Positions 16,923 through 25,154 of a stretch of 28,068 bases of DNA are shown piece after piece. A program made the position numbers and the translations under genes. Each line of letters begins with the position of its first letter. Within the stretch, counting starts at the first letter, position 1. The notes under the pieces are model-generated. The model saw only the letters and a program-made list of their open reading frames with translations, made no database searches and was not told where the DNA came from. Origin of the DNA: an uncultured Saprospiraceae bacterium (lineage in GTDB: Bacteria; Bacteroidota; Bacteroidia; Chitinophagales; Saprospiraceae). The stretch is taken from the NCBI GenBank assembly GCA_937930625.1, contig CALHBW010000424.1, forward strand, positions 1 through 28,068. Direction: 5' to 3'.

Positions 16923-19900
16923 TCAATCAAATTTCACATCCAAAGCCAATCCACGCAATTCGTGGACGAGTACATTGAAGGACTCAGGAATACCTGCTGT
17001 CGGTAGATTATCTCCTTTAACGATGGCTTCGTAGGCTTTTGCACGACCTACGATGTCATCCGATTTAATCGTCAATAACTCTTGTAGGATATTGGATGCG
17101 CCAAAGGCTTCCAATGCCCATACCTCCATCTCACCAAAACGCTGACCACCAAATTGTGCTTTACCACCAAGCGGCTGCTGCGTAATGAGCGAGTAAGGTC
17201 CGATAGAACGTGCGTGCATTTTATCATCGACCATGTGCGAGAGTTTGAGCATGTAAATGACTCCAACTGTTGCTTCTTGGTGGAATCGGTCACCCGTTTC
17301 ACCGTCGAATAGGTAGGTAAGACCGTAAGCCGGCAATTCGGCTTTGTCGATATAGCCTTGTACGTCTGCATCCTTCGCACCATCGAAAATCGGTGTAGCG
17401 AATTTCATCCCCAATTTCAAGCCAGCCCAACCGAGTACGGTCTCGAATATCTGTCCGAGATTCATACGCGAAGGTACACCCAGTGGGTTGAGGCAAATAT
17501 CAACCGGCGTACCATCTTCCAAGAATGGCATATCTTCCAAACGGACGATACGCGATACGATACCTTTGTTACCGTGACGCCCGGCGAGTTTGTCCCCTAC
17601 TTTGAGTTTGCGTTTTTTCGCCATATACACCTTCGCCAACTTCAATACACCAGCCGGAAGGTCGTCACCAATACTGATATTGAACTTCTCACGTTTGTAT
17701 TTACTAATCTCCTCATTTACCTTGATGGTATAATTGTGAAGCAGGCGTTTGACCAAACTATTTGTGTGGTCGTCATCTGTCCAGTTGGAGTAGTCGATTG
17801 AAGTATAATCCAATTCTTTGAGGTTTCTCTGACCGAATTTGATACCCTTCGGCAGTTTCTCCTCATTATAAATACTACGCAATCCGGCAGATGTTTTGCC
17901 TTTGAGCAGCGTCAATAATTTATCTACCAAAATCGTTTTGAGTTCGTCCAACGCGCGATTGTGTTGGTCGTCCAATTTTGCTAAATCTTCTTTTTCCTGC
18001 TGCTTCTTCGCTTTATCTTTCTTTGCCCGCGCAAATAATTGTTTGTCGATGATGATACCTTTGGCAGAAGGTGGTGCTTTCATCGAAGCATCTTTTACAT
18101 CGCCTGCTTTATCACCGAAAATCGCACGGAGGAGTTTTTCTTCCGGTGTCGGGTCAGATTCGCCTTTCGGTGTAATCTTACCGATGATAATATCGCCTTC
18201 TTTTACCCATGCACCTACGCGAATGATACCATTTTCGTCTAAATCTTTCGTTGCTTCCTCACTGACGTTTGGTATATCATTCGTCAATTCTTCTTCACCT
18301 AATTTGGTATCACGCACTTCCATTTCAAATTCTTCGATATGAAGTGAAGTGAAAATGTCTTCGCGCACCACACGCTCCGAAATCACGATGGCATCCTCGA
18401 AGTTGTAACCTTTCCAGGGCATAAATGCCACTTGGAGGTTTTGACCGAGTGCCAACTCACCGCCTTGTGTCGCAAAACCTTCACAGAGAATCATACCTTT
18501 ATCCACTCTATCGCCTTTACGAACGATAGGTTTTAGGTTGATACAAGTTCCCTGATTGGTACGTTTGAATTTTGTGAGTTTGTATGTTTTCAAATTGTCA
18601 TCAAAACTTACTAATTGGTCTTCATCGTTGCGGTCGTAGCGAATGACAATTTCCGTAGCATCTACGTACTCGACTTCACCGCTGCCCTCGGCATTGATGA
18701 GCATACGCGAATCCCGCGCAACTTTGCCCTCTAATCCCGTACCGATAATCGGCGAAACAGGTTTAATCAAAGGCACTGCCTGACGCTGCATGTTCGAGCC
18801 CATGAGTGCGCGGTTGGCATCATTGTGAGAGAGGAACGGAATCAAGGACGCCGATACTCCTACAATTTGATTAGGTGCTACGTCGATAAATTCGATTTGG
18901 TCTTCCGTTGGGTCATGTACCGGGAAGTCACCGTGATTACGGCATTTTACCCTATCATTGATGAACTCTCCTTTTTGTGTAACAAATTTTGTAGATTGGG
19001 CAATGGTCTTCATATCTTCTTCCTCTGCGGAGAGATATTGCCAACCCTTCATATCTACTTTACCCTTTTTGACGGGGCGGTATGGTGTTTCGAGGAAGCC
19101 CATTTTATTGACCTTCGCATGTACACACAAGGTAGAAATCAAACCAATGTTTGGTCCCTCCGGCGTTTCAATCGTACACAGACGACCATAGTGAGAGTAG
19201 TGAACATCACGTACCTCAAATCCCGCACGTTCGCGCGAGAGACCACCGGGTCCGAGTGCAGAGATACGACGTTTGTGCGTAATCTCGGAAAGCGGATTGG
19301 TTTGGTCAAGGAATTGTGATAACTGACTCGTTCCGAAGAATGAATTGATAACGGAAGAAAGGGTACGCGCATTAATCAAATCAACGGGCGTAAAGACCTC
19401 ATTGTCACGTACATTCATACGCTCACGGATGGTACGCGCCATACGTGCCAAGCCAACACCAAATTGTGCATAAAGCTGCTCACCAACAGTACGTACACGA
19501 CGATTACTCAAGTGGTCAATATCGTCGATTTCCGCTTTTTGGTTCATCAAACGCACCAAGTATTTGACGATGGCAATGATGTCCTCTTTGGTGAGGGTCT
19601 TCGTGCCTCTGTCAATGTCTTGCTTGAGTTTACGATTGATTTTGTAGCGTCCAACATCCCCCAAATCATAACGCTTGTCAGAGAAGAACAACTTGTCGAT
19701 AATACCGCGAGCTGTTTCTTCATCCGGCGGGTCTGTACCTCTCAATTGACGGTAGATGTGCTGTACCGCCTCCAATTCTGAGTTGGATGTATCTTTTTGA
19801 AGGGTGTTATATATGATAGAATAATCTTCTTCGATGTCTTCACGCTGAAGGATAATAGACTCTACATCTGTTTCGAGTATGCGGTCAATATTTTCTTCAT

Positions 19901-20744
19901 CCAAAATCACATCTCTTTCGAGAATGACCTCATTACGTTCAATGGTAACAACTTCGCCTGTATCTTCATCTACAAAATCCTCTGTCCAACTACGCAGGAT
20001 ACGTGCGGCGAGTTTGCGTCCGATATGCTTTTTGAGGGCTTTCTGCGTTACTTTTACTTCGTCCGCCAGTTCAAAAATATCCAAAATGGTCTTATCGGAA
20101 TCAAAACCGATAGCGCGAAGAAGTGTAGTAACGGGAAATTTCTTTTTACGGTCAATGTAAGCATACATCACCGTATTGATATCGGTAGCAAATTCCATCC
20201 AAGCCCCTTTGAATGGAATGACTCTTGCGGAATAAATTTTCGTACCATTCGGGTGCAAACTCTGTCCGAAGAATACGCCCGGTGAACGGTGCAACTGCGT
20301 GACAATGATACGCTCCGAACCGTTGACAACAAACGTTCCTTTCGGTGTCATGTATGGAATGTTACCGAGAAAAACATCTTGTACAACTTGCTCAAAATCA
20401 ACGTGTTCTTCGTCGTTGCAGGAAAGTTTGAGCTTGGCTTTTAGTGGTACATTATAGGTGAGTCCGCGTTGAGAACATTCTTCGATAGAATATCTTGGCG
20501 GGTCAATGAAGTAATCCAAGAACTCCAATTCAAAGATGTTTCGCGCATCTGAGATAGGAAAGTTCTCTTGAAACACTTTGTACAAGCCCTCATTACTTCT
20601 GTTCTCGGGGGTCGTTTCGAGTTGGAAGAATTCTTGGAATGATTTAACTTGAATTTCGAGAAAATCAGGATACCTGTCGTCGTGCTTGATTTTACCGAAA
20701 CTAATGCGTTCTGCTACCTTAGTCATGTAATGATGTTTAGCCAA
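16923..20744 (-). CDS. rpoB: DNA-directed RNA polymerase subunit beta
   Basis: 1273 residues. This subunit forms the active-site cleft with beta'. Recognisable segments are the N-terminal RISFGKIKHDDRYPDFLEIQVKSFQEFF typical of Bacteroidetes, LHRSPGVFF, the rifampicin-pocket region FFGTSQLSQFLDQTNPLSEITHKRRISALGPGG, GPNIGLI, the GYNFEDA stretch, the KLAGRHGNKG motif, and the conserved C-terminal region PLGGKAQFGGQRFGEMEVWALEAFGA. The 'FGTSQLSQFLDQTNPL...HKRR' segment has no substitution that I recognise as resistance-associated. The start at 20744 (MAKHHYMTKVAERI) is the longest; Met7 at 20726 also fits family N-termini. It follows rplL after 308 bases that hold a stem-loop and a word array, and precedes the accessory cassette rather than rpoC. 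Confidence 0.98.
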   Translation of the reverse strand: MAKHHYMTKVAERISFGKIKHDDRYPDFLEIQVKSFQEFFQLETTPENRSNEGLYKVFQENFPISDARNIFELEFLDYFIDPPRYSIEECSQRGLTYNVPLKAKLKLSCNDEEHVDFEQVVQDVFLGNIPYMTPKGTFVVNGSERIIVTQLHRSPGVFFGQSLHPNGTKIYSARVIPFKGAWMEFATDINTVMYAYIDRKKKFPVTTLLRAIGFDSDKTILDIFELADEVKVTQKALKKHIGRKLAARILRSWTEDFVDEDTGEVVTIERNEVILERDVILDEENIDRILETDVESIILQREDIEEDYSIIYNTLQKDTSNSELEAVQHIYRQLRGTDPPDEETARGIIDKLFFSDKRYDLGDVGRYKINRKLKQDIDRGTKTLTKEDIIAIVKYLVRLMNQKAEIDDIDHLSNRRVRTVGEQLYAQFGVGLARMARTIRERMNVRDNEVFTPVDLINARTLSSVINSFFGTSQLSQFLDQTNPLSEITHKRRISALGPGGLSRERAGFEVRDVHYSHYGRLCTIETPEGPNIGLISTLCVHAKVNKMGFLETPYRPVKKGKVDMKGWQYLSAEEEDMKTIAQSTKFVTQKGEFINDRVKCRNHGDFPVHDPTEDQIEFIDVAPNQIVGVSASLIPFLSHNDANRALMGSNMQRQAVPLIKPVSPIIGTGLEGKVARDSRMLINAEGSGEVEYVDATEIVIRYDRNDEDQLVSFDDNLKTYKLTKFKRTNQGTCINLKPIVRKGDRVDKGMILCEGFATQGGELALGQNLQVAFMPWKGYNFEDAIVISERVVREDIFTSLHIEEFEMEVRDTKLGEEELTNDIPNVSEEATKDLDENGIIRVGAWVKEGDIIIGKITPKGESDPTPEEKLLRAIFGDKAGDVKDASMKAPPSAKGIIIDKQLFARAKKDKAKKQQEKEDLAKLDDQHNRALDELKTILVDKLLTLLKGKTSAGLRSIYNEEKLPKGIKFGQRNLKELDYTSIDYSNWTDDDHTNSLVKRLLHNYTIKVNEEISKYKREKFNISIGDDLPAGVLKLAKVYMAKKRKLKVGDKLAGRHGNKGIVSRIVRLEDMPFLEDGTPVDICLNPLGVPSRMNLGQIFETVLGWAGLKLGMKFATPIFDGAKDADVQGYIDKAELPAYGLTYLFDGETGDRFHQEATVGVIYMLKLSHMVDDKMHARSIGPYSLITQQPLGGKAQFGGQRFGEMEVWALEAFGASNILQELLTIKSDDIVGRAKAYEAIVKGDNLPTAGIPESFNVLVHELRGLALDVKFD

Positions 20745-20763
20745 AAATGGATGAGATTTTTTT

Positions 20764-20880
20764 GATTGTGTGATTGCTTCATGGTTTCATTGTTATATTG
20801 TTTCATTTTTAATTCTCATTAATGATGAAACAATTGAAGCATATTATAACAATGAAGCAATTGAACAATGAAACAATTAA
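20764..20880. repeat. Inverted word array (GTTTCATTGTT type) upstream of rpoB
   Basis: Left arm 20764-20810 repeats gattgcttcatggtttcattg; right arm 20821-20880 repeats the complement, aacaatgaagcaattgaaca. The strings tataacaatgaa and atgaaacaat are exact in both orientations. It lies 20 bases from the rpoB ATG. The same word family fills the spacer upstream of tuf (26387-26534). Confidence 0.85.
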
Positions 20881-20930
20881 CCGAACTTTTCCGGTGTTTT
20901 TTAGAGTTTTAGAGTGCTGCTTTAATATAC

Positions 20931-20970
20931 GGGAATAGGCTTAACCGATTTTTCGATTAAGCCCATACCC
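20931..20970 (-). promoter_or_regulatory. Stem-loop between rplL and rpoB (attenuator or processing site)
   Basis: gggaataggcttaa (20931-20944) pairs with ttaagcccataccc (20957-20970) at 12 of 14 positions around a 12-base loop. No U-run follows in the minus-strand sense, so it is not a complete terminator. Its position matches the rplL-rpoB partial attenuator and RNase III site known in enterobacteria, but similarity of function is inferred from position only. Confidence 0.5.
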
Positions 20971-21029
20971 CTTTCAAGTAATTTTGAATCAATGAATTGT
21001 GAATATTGAATTATTCTATTTTATTTATT

Positions 21030-21037
21030 CAAATTTA
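21030..21037 (-). promoter_or_regulatory. Possible -7 box (TAAATTTG) ahead of rpoB
   Basis: The plus-strand CAAATTTA gives TAAATTTG on the minus strand, 15 bases after the rplL stop. No TTG is found at the expected -33 distance, so an internal rpoB promoter is only weakly supported. Confidence 0.2.
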
Positions 21038-21052
21038 CTTGCACTATCTTGC

Positions 21053-21430
21053 TTACTTGATTTCTACCTCAGCACCAACTGCTTCGAGTGCAGCTTTGAT
21101 AGATTCTGCTTCGTCTTTCGGTACACCTTCTTTTACATTACCCGGTGCTGCGTCAACGATTGCTTTAGCTTCTTTCAAACCTAAGCCAAGTAAGTTTTTA
21201 ACTTCTTTTACAACTTTGAGTTTTGCTGCACCTGCTGATTTCAATACGACATCGAATTCAGTTTTCTCAGCAGCACCACCGTCACCGCCTCCCCCACCGG
21301 GAGCAGCAACTGCTACTGCCGCAGCAGCCGGCTCAATACCGTAAGTTTCTTTTAATACGTCTGCCAAGTCCTTTACCTCTTTAACGGTAAGGCTGACTAA
21401 TTGTTCAGCTAATGCGCTTACATCTGCCAT
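21053..21430 (-). CDS. rplL: 50S ribosomal protein L7/L12
   Basis: 125 residues from MADVSALAEQL at 21430. The frame is open for 26 further codons upstream, but these read through a word repeat and do not resemble L7/L12. The N-terminal dimerisation domain (VSALAEQLVSLTVKEVKDLADVLKETYGIEP) is followed by an Ala/Gly-rich hinge (AAAAVAVAAPGGGGGDGG) and the factor-binding C-terminal domain (EKTEFDVVLKSAGAAKLKVVKEVKNLLGLGLKEAK...). Dimers of L7/L12 bind the L10 C-terminus to form the ribosomal stalk that recruits EF-Tu and EF-G. The glycine run in the hinge is a little longer than usual. rplJ lies upstream after a 374-base spacer, unusually large for this pair. Confidence 0.97.
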   Translation of the reverse strand: MADVSALAEQLVSLTVKEVKDLADVLKETYGIEPAAAAVAVAAPGGGGGDGGAAEKTEFDVVLKSAGAAKLKVVKEVKNLLGLGLKEAKAIVDAAPGNVKEGVPKDEAESIKAALEAVGAEVEIK

Positions 21431-21460
21431 GATGATAATTTTTGAAAACGAACAACTTAA

Positions 21461-21496
21461 CGGTAGATAGTGGACGGTCAACGATGGACGGTACAC
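21461..21496. repeat. TGGACGGT word array upstream of rplL
   Basis: Degenerate units ggacggtcaacgatggacggt occupy 21461-21496. The same word fills 23112-23161, ahead of rplA: tggacggt-n-aacgat is shared. An inverted partner is not clear at this copy. Confidence 0.6.
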
Positions 21497-21636
21497 ATTC
21501 ACTACCAACGAATTATTCGTTTGTATTTTTTTTATTTAATAATTTTAGAAAACATCATTCAGCGATATATGAAGTCCGTAACAACACCAAGTATTTCCAA
21601 ACGCGTTTTCTATATTATAAAGTCGCTACCCTAAAT

Positions 21637-21797
21637 AAGTTTAAGTTTAAGTTTAAGTCTAAGTTTAAATGGAAGTCTAAACCTAAATTAAAGCTGAAAC
21701 TCTGAACACCTACCTTTGTAGCGTGGAAGCCGGATTAAGTTAAAGTTTAAGTCGAAGATTAAGTTTAAAAATTAAATCTATATTTAAACTTAATCTT
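21637..21797. repeat. AAGTTTAAGT word array in the rplJ-rplL spacer
   Basis: About 160 bases of aagttt/aagtct/aagtcg units, with a perfect 15-base inverted pair at 21755-21769 and 21783-21797 (aagattaagtttaaa and its complement). It ends 7 bases from the rplJ stop. In its middle, TACCTTTG at 21711-21718 matches a plus-strand -7 box, but no -33 element accompanies it. The rest of the 374-base spacer (about 21497-21636) shows nothing recognisable. Confidence 0.85.
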
Positions 21798-21804
21798 ATA
21801 CTTC

Positions 21805-22332
21805 TTACGCTTGTTCTCCTCTCTCTTCAAGTGCTTTGAGCAAGCCTGAAATGGTGTTGCCACCTGATTGAAGCGAACCAAGAACATTTTTGATAGGTGA
21901 TTCCAATAATAGGATAACGTCACCAATCAATTCATTCTTAGATTTGAGGTTGCTCAATGACTCAACCTGGTCGTCACCTAAGAAAATGTCAGTGTCTATA
22001 TATGCTGCTTTGAGTACGGGCTTTTCGTGGCTTTTGCGAAATTCTTTGATAATTTTCGCAGGTGCATTGGATACTTCCGAAAACATGATAGCCGTCGGTC
22101 CTTTGAGCGCGTCGTACAAATCGGTATATGCCGTATCGTTGACTTGCTCTAATGCTTTACGCACGAGGGTGTTTTTCAACACCTTTACCTCGATATTTTT
22201 CTCAAAGCACTTTCTACGCAAGTTATTGATTTGCTCAACTGTTAATGTCGAGTAATCGGTTACATAGAAGTATTGTGAGTTACTGAATTTATCTTTGAGT
22301 GCCTCTACCGTAGCGATTTTTTCCTGTGTCAT
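21805..22332 (-). CDS. rplJ: 50S ribosomal protein L10
   Basis: 175 residues beginning MTQEKIATVEALKDKFSNSQYFYVTDYSTLTVEQINNLRR. L10 forms the base of the ribosomal stalk. The N-terminal domain binds 23S rRNA near L11 (EVKVLKNTLVRKAL and GPTAIMFSE are typical), and the C-terminal helix holds L7/L12 dimers. Length and both blocks fit the family. In enterobacteria L10 represses its own synthesis through a structured leader upstream of rplJ. Here the gap to rplA is only 75 bases and is almost entirely a TGATTTTT word array, so a standard L10 leader is not visible. The stop is followed by the AAGTTTAAGT array. Confidence 0.97.
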   Translation of the reverse strand: MTQEKIATVEALKDKFSNSQYFYVTDYSTLTVEQINNLRRKCFEKNIEVKVLKNTLVRKALEQVNDTAYTDLYDALKGPTAIMFSEVSNAPAKIIKEFRKSHEKPVLKAAYIDTDIFLGDDQVESLSNLKSKNELIGDVILLLESPIKNVLGSLQSGGNTISGLLKALEERGEQA

Positions 22333-22338
22333 CTTAAT

Positions 22339-22406
22339 TGATTTTTGATTTTTGATTTAGTGATTTTTGATTGTATCAATCTAAAATCTGAAATCTAAAA
22401 TCATTA
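22339..22406. repeat. Inverted TGATTTTT/AAAATC word array in the rplA-rplJ spacer
   Basis: Left arm 22339-22372 is built of tgattttt units; right arm 22378-22406 is the inverted form (aatctaaaatctgaaatc). Only about 5 bases separate the arms. It fills nearly the whole 75-base spacer and replaces the place where an L10-responsive leader would be expected. Confidence 0.85.
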
Positions 22407-22407
22407 A

Positions 22408-23100
22408 TTACTTGATAGATTTAGCGTCAATCGGAATACCGGGGCTCATGGTAGAAGCTACTGTGAGCGACTTTACATAAGTACCTTTGGCGGTAGAAGG
22501 TTTCATTTTGATGAGCGTCGAAATTAACTCATTGGCATTTTCTGCCAACTTGTTCGGTTCGAATGAAACACGTCCGATAGAATTGTGAATGATACCGAAT
22601 TTATCGACACGGAAGGCGATTTTACCGCCTTTTACGTCGGCGACTGCTGCGCCAACATTTGGTGTGACTGTTCCGGTTTTCGGATTAGGCATGAGTCCTC
22701 GTGGTCCGAGTACACGCCCCAATCGTCCGATTTTTGCCATGACATTAGGTGAGGCAACGACTACGTCGAAATCTGTCCAACCGCCCTGAACCTTTTGAAT
22801 AAGGTCATCCAATCCGACGAAGTCTGCGCCTGCGGCGGTTGCTTCGTCTTCTTTGTCAGGTGTACAGAATACCAAAACGCGTTTGGTTTTACCCGTACCG
22901 TGTGGTAGGGATACTGTACCTCTGAGGGCTTGGTCAGCTTTACGTGGGTCAATGCCTAAGTGCATGTGGACATCAACCGACGCATCGAATTTCGCAGTAT
23001 TCACTTGTTTTACAAGTGCCATTGCTTCCTCTAATGTGTATAGCTTACCGGCTTCGATTTTCTCATTTGCAGCTTTACGCTTTTTAGAAACTTTTGCCAT
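22408..23100 (-). CDS. rplA: 50S ribosomal protein L1
   Basis: 230 residues, the standard length. L1 binds the L1 stalk of 23S rRNA and helps release tRNA from the E site; in many bacteria it also represses the L11-L1 message. Recognisable blocks are MAKVSKKRKAANEKIEAGKLYTLEEAMALVKQ, the conserved PHGTGKTKRVLVF, GRVLGPRGLMPNPKTGTVT, and the C-terminal KGTYVKSLTVASTMSPGI. It is preceded by rplK after 185 bases carrying two word arrays and followed by rplJ. Confidence 0.98.
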   Translation of the reverse strand: MAKVSKKRKAANEKIEAGKLYTLEEAMALVKQVNTAKFDASVDVHMHLGIDPRKADQALRGTVSLPHGTGKTKRVLVFCTPDKEDEATAAGADFVGLDDLIQKVQGGWTDFDVVVASPNVMAKIGRLGRVLGPRGLMPNPKTGTVTPNVGAAVADVKGGKIAFRVDKFGIIHNSIGRVSFEPNKLAENANELISTLIKMKPSTAKGTYVKSLTVASTMSPGIPIDAKSIK

Positions 23101-23111
23101 AATTTATACGT

Positions 23112-23287
23112 TGGACGGTGAACGATAGACTGCTGACGATGAACGACAAACGGCTAACGATTTTCCGTCTTTTTTATTGAAAACAATACTGAAAGAGGTG
23201 ATTCAATATTGAAAAATTAATTTTTATTATTTACGGATTTGTTAAGTCGTGATTTATGCAAAACGAATCACTAATTAACGAATCACT
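23112..23287. repeat. Word arrays in the rplK-rplA spacer
   Basis: 23112-23161 carries ggacggtgaacgat/gacgatgaacgac units, shared with 21461-21496. Further on, 23176-23217 has a gaaaacaatactgaaag/gattcaatattgaaa pattern. 23237-23287 has gtgattta and aacgaatcact units that act as partial inverses of each other. The spacer has no terminator with a U-run. The last unit overlaps the rplK stop region. Confidence 0.6.
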
Positions 23288-23741
23288 ATTCCGCTTCTGC
23301 GGTTGCCCAGGGTGCATCTCCTGTGACATTGAGTCCCATGCTTCGCGCTGTACCTGCTACCATTTTCATAGCAGATTCGATAGTGAATGCATTAAGGTCG
23401 GGCATCTTGTCTTCGGCAATAGCTTTGACTTGATCCCAATTGACACTGCCTACTTTATCACGGTTGGGTACTGCCGAACCACTTTTGAGTTTGGCTGCTT
23501 CCAATAACTGAACTGCCGCAGGTGGCGTCTTGATGATATAGGTAAAGGATTTATCCTTAAATACTGTAATCGTAACAGGTAATACTTTGCCCATACGGTC
23601 TTGGGTGTCAGCATTGAATCTTTTACAAAACTCCATGATGTTAACCCCTTTCGCACCAAGTGCGGGACCTACCGGTGGTGCAGGGTTTGCCTGCCCTCCT
23701 TTAACCTGTAATTTGATAAATCCTGATACTTCTTTTGCCAT
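23286..23741 (-). CDS. rplK: 50S ribosomal protein L11
   Basis: 151 residues. L11 binds the GTPase-associated region of 23S rRNA with L10 and supports factor-dependent GTP hydrolysis and the stringent response. The proline-rich N-terminus (KLQVKGGQANPAPPVGPALGAKGVNIMEFCKRFNA) is near-identical to the family signature, and the C-terminal rRNA-binding domain includes the motif GTARSMGLNV. It has an extended C-terminus, APWATAEAE, of a kind seen in Bacteroidetes. It follows nusG after a 209-base spacer with a long inverted word array. Confidence 0.98.
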   Translation of the reverse strand: MAKEVSGFIKLQVKGGQANPAPPVGPALGAKGVNIMEFCKRFNADTQDRMGKVLPVTITVFKDKSFTYIIKTPPAAVQLLEAAKLKSGSAVPNRDKVGSVNWDQVKAIAEDKMPDLNAFTIESAMKMVAGTARSMGLNVTGDAPWATAEAE

Positions 23742-23754
23742 TTTTATAATTTTG

Positions 23755-23940
23755 AATGAGTGAATGAGTGAATTTTGAATGAGTGAATTATCAATGCTAC
23801 AATGCTGAAATGCGTTAATGCGACAATGAATAAATCTCTCGTCATTCTAAATTTTATCATTCATTCATAAAAATCTTTCAATATAAAAAACGAACACGTC
23901 GAAAGAATAAATTCACTCATTCGGAATTCACTCATTCACT
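23755..23940. repeat. Inverted GAATGAGT word array in the nusG-rplK spacer
   Basis: The left arm 23755-23788 is the same 34 bases as 2631-2664 and 26657-26690, followed by atgctacaatgc-type units to about 23828. The right arm 23910-23940 is complementary to 23759-23789 at 29 of 31 positions, both differences being G-U compatible in RNA. The array starts 13 bases from the rplK ATG and ends 10 bases from the nusG stop. Confidence 0.9.
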
Positions 23941-23950
23941 ATATTGGTTT

Positions 23951-24502
23951 TTATGTTTGTTTTTCAACTTGCATGAAGTTTAGCTCGACTTCTGTACCGC
24001 GTCCGAATATTTTTACAATTACTTTTAGTTTTTTCTTTTCTTCGTTGATTTCTTGGATAGTTCCGATGAAGTCGTTGAATGCCCCGTCGATAATCTTTAC
24101 AGATTCGCCTACGATGAATGGTTCGCTCAATGATTCGCCTTCTTCTTGCGATTCGTCCACCTTACCTAATATACGGTTGGCTTCGGAGGGCTGCATGGGA
24201 ATTGGATTGGATTTGCCCAAAAAGTGGATCACGTTGGTAATACCCGATATGGCTTGTACCATTTCGCCGCTAAATTTGCCTTCAACAGCTTCGACCAAAA
24301 TGTAACCGGGTAGTATGTTTCGCGCCTGAATGACTTTTTTTCCGTTGCGAATTTTATAGACTTTCTCGGTGGGAATGAGTACCTGAGTAACAACATCTTC
24401 CCAATTGGAACGTGAAATTTCCAAATCAATGCGCTCTTTGAGTTTATTTTCTTTGCCACTAATAACTCTCAAACAGTACCACCTTTTATCTCCGTATGCC
24501 AT
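23951..24502 (-). CDS. nusG: Transcription termination/antitermination factor NusG
   Basis: 183 residues. The NGN domain begins KRWYCLRVISGKENKLKERIDLEI and includes the GYILVEA block; it binds the polymerase clamp. A KOW domain follows at about residues 128-160 (VGESVKIIDGAFNDFIGTIQEINEEKKKLKVIVKIFGRGTEVEL), which in other bacteria contacts Rho or ribosomal protein S10. Length and architecture are normal, with no inserted domain. It starts 5 bases after the secE stop and is almost certainly cotranscribed with it, the tightest spacing in the whole cluster. Confidence 0.97.
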   Translation of the reverse strand: MAYGDKRWYCLRVISGKENKLKERIDLEISRSNWEDVVTQVLIPTEKVYKIRNGKKVIQARNILPGYILVEAVEGKFSGEMVQAISGITNVIHFLGKSNPIPMQPSEANRILGKVDESQEEGESLSEPFIVGESVKIIDGAFNDFIGTIQEINEEKKKLKVIVKIFGRGTEVELNFMQVEKQT

Positions 24503-24507
24503 ATTGA

Positions 24508-24699
24508 TTATGTACCGTAAATGAGTGTTTTGAGGATAACACTTGAAATGTTATCCATAACAAAAATGATGAGTGCTATGATGACAGATGCTACAAGTAC
24601 GAGTACTGTATTACTCTGCAAGTCGGACCAAGTGGACCAAGTTACTTTGTTCGCCAACTCATTGTAGCTGTCTTTAATGTATGAAATTACACTTTCCAT
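24508..24699 (-). CDS. secE: Preprotein translocase subunit SecE
   Basis: 63 residues, the short single-span form usual outside the gamma-proteobacteria. An amphipathic N-terminal helix contains the conserved ELANKVTWSTWSDLQSNT stretch and leads into one transmembrane segment (VLVLVASVIIALIIFVMDNI). SecE clamps the two halves of SecY in the protein-conducting channel of the inner membrane. Position between tRNA-Trp and nusG matches the conserved gene order and supports the call despite the small size. Confidence 0.94.
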   Translation of the reverse strand: MESVISYIKDSYNELANKVTWSTWSDLQSNTVLVLVASVIIALIIFVMDNISSVILKTLIYGT

Positions 24700-24707
24700 G
24701 TGTTTGT

Positions 24708-24870
24708 AGTTTATTGAGTTTATTGGTTTATTAAGTTTATTGAGTTTATTGAGTTTATTAGTTTATCAAGTTCTTGAGTACGTCATTTCACTACGCGAAA
24801 TTTTAATATTCTTGAACTTTATAAATCTTATAAACTTAATGAACTCAATAAACTCAATGAACTAATAAAC
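24708..24870. repeat. Inverted GTTTATTGA word array between tRNA-Trp and secE
   Basis: The left arm, 24708 to about 24778, is seven degenerate copies of gtttattgag. The right arm, about 24809-24870, is the inverted form (aactcaataaactcaatgaac). About 30 bases lie between. The array runs from 9 bases ahead of the secE ATG to 8 bases from the tRNA-Trp end, so it fills the whole spacer. Confidence 0.88.
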
Positions 24871-24877
24871 AACTCTG

Positions 24878-24950
24878 CACGGGCAGTAGGACTTGAACCC
24901 ACAGCCTACGGTTTTGGAGACCGTCGCTCTACCAGTTGAGCTATGCCCGT
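24878..24950 (-). tRNA. tRNA-Trp (anticodon CCA)
   Basis: 73 bases on the minus strand. The acceptor stem acgggca/tgcccgt has 7 pairs, the anticodon stem acggt/accgt holds the loop ctCCAaa, and the T arm is gtggg-ttcaagt-cctac. The discriminator base is G and 3' CCA is not encoded. Position between tuf and secE is the conserved one. Confidence 0.97.
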
Positions 24951-25070
24951 AATTAATGAGAATCCCAACACCGACACTGTCGGTATGAGATGAATGTCGA
25001 ATAAGGTAACGAATTTAATGAGTAAATCGCTTCCTCTAATCGTTTTCAATATACCATTCTCATTAAGATG

Positions 25071-25106
25071 CTTGAAGCCCGCGACACATTCGCCGCGAGC
25101 TACAAG
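25071..25106. repeat. REP-like imperfect palindrome downstream of tuf
   Basis: cttgaagcccgcg (25071-25083) pairs with cgcgagctacaag (25094-25106) at 11 of 13 positions around a 10-base loop. The gaagcccg core is shared with the palindrome after rpoC (9961-9970). On the plus strand it is followed by tttttattt. It could equally be a processing site between tuf and tRNA-Trp. Confidence 0.5.
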
Positions 25107-25123
25107 TTTTTATTTCAAAATAA

Positions 25124-25150
25124 GTTGTACAGAAAACTGTACCTGAACTT
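25124..25150. promoter_or_regulatory. Hairpin 5 bases after the tuf stop
   Basis: gtacag-aaaa-ctgtac is a perfect 6-base stem with a tetraloop, extended with a bulge by aagtt/aactt on either side. No U-run follows in the minus-strand sense, so read-through into tRNA-Trp is expected. A role in processing or 3'-end protection is only inferred. Confidence 0.4.
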
Positions 25151-25154
25151 ACTC

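Noticed and set aside
9977..20744. Rifampicin-resistance or fidelity-type mutations in rpoB/rpoC
   Set aside because: The rifampicin-pocket residues and NADFDGD motif look normal by eye, and nothing in the sequence supports a resistance claim.
21431..21508. Longer L7/L12 start at 21508 (26 extra residues)
   Set aside because: The extra residues derive from a TGGACGGT word array and L7/L12 proteins start at MADV/MSDI-type sequences, as at 21430.
21711..21718. TACCTTTG as a plus-strand promoter in the rplJ-rplL spacer
   Set aside because: The -7 box is exact, but there is no -33 TTTG in range and no plus-strand gene downstream. A chance match is likely.
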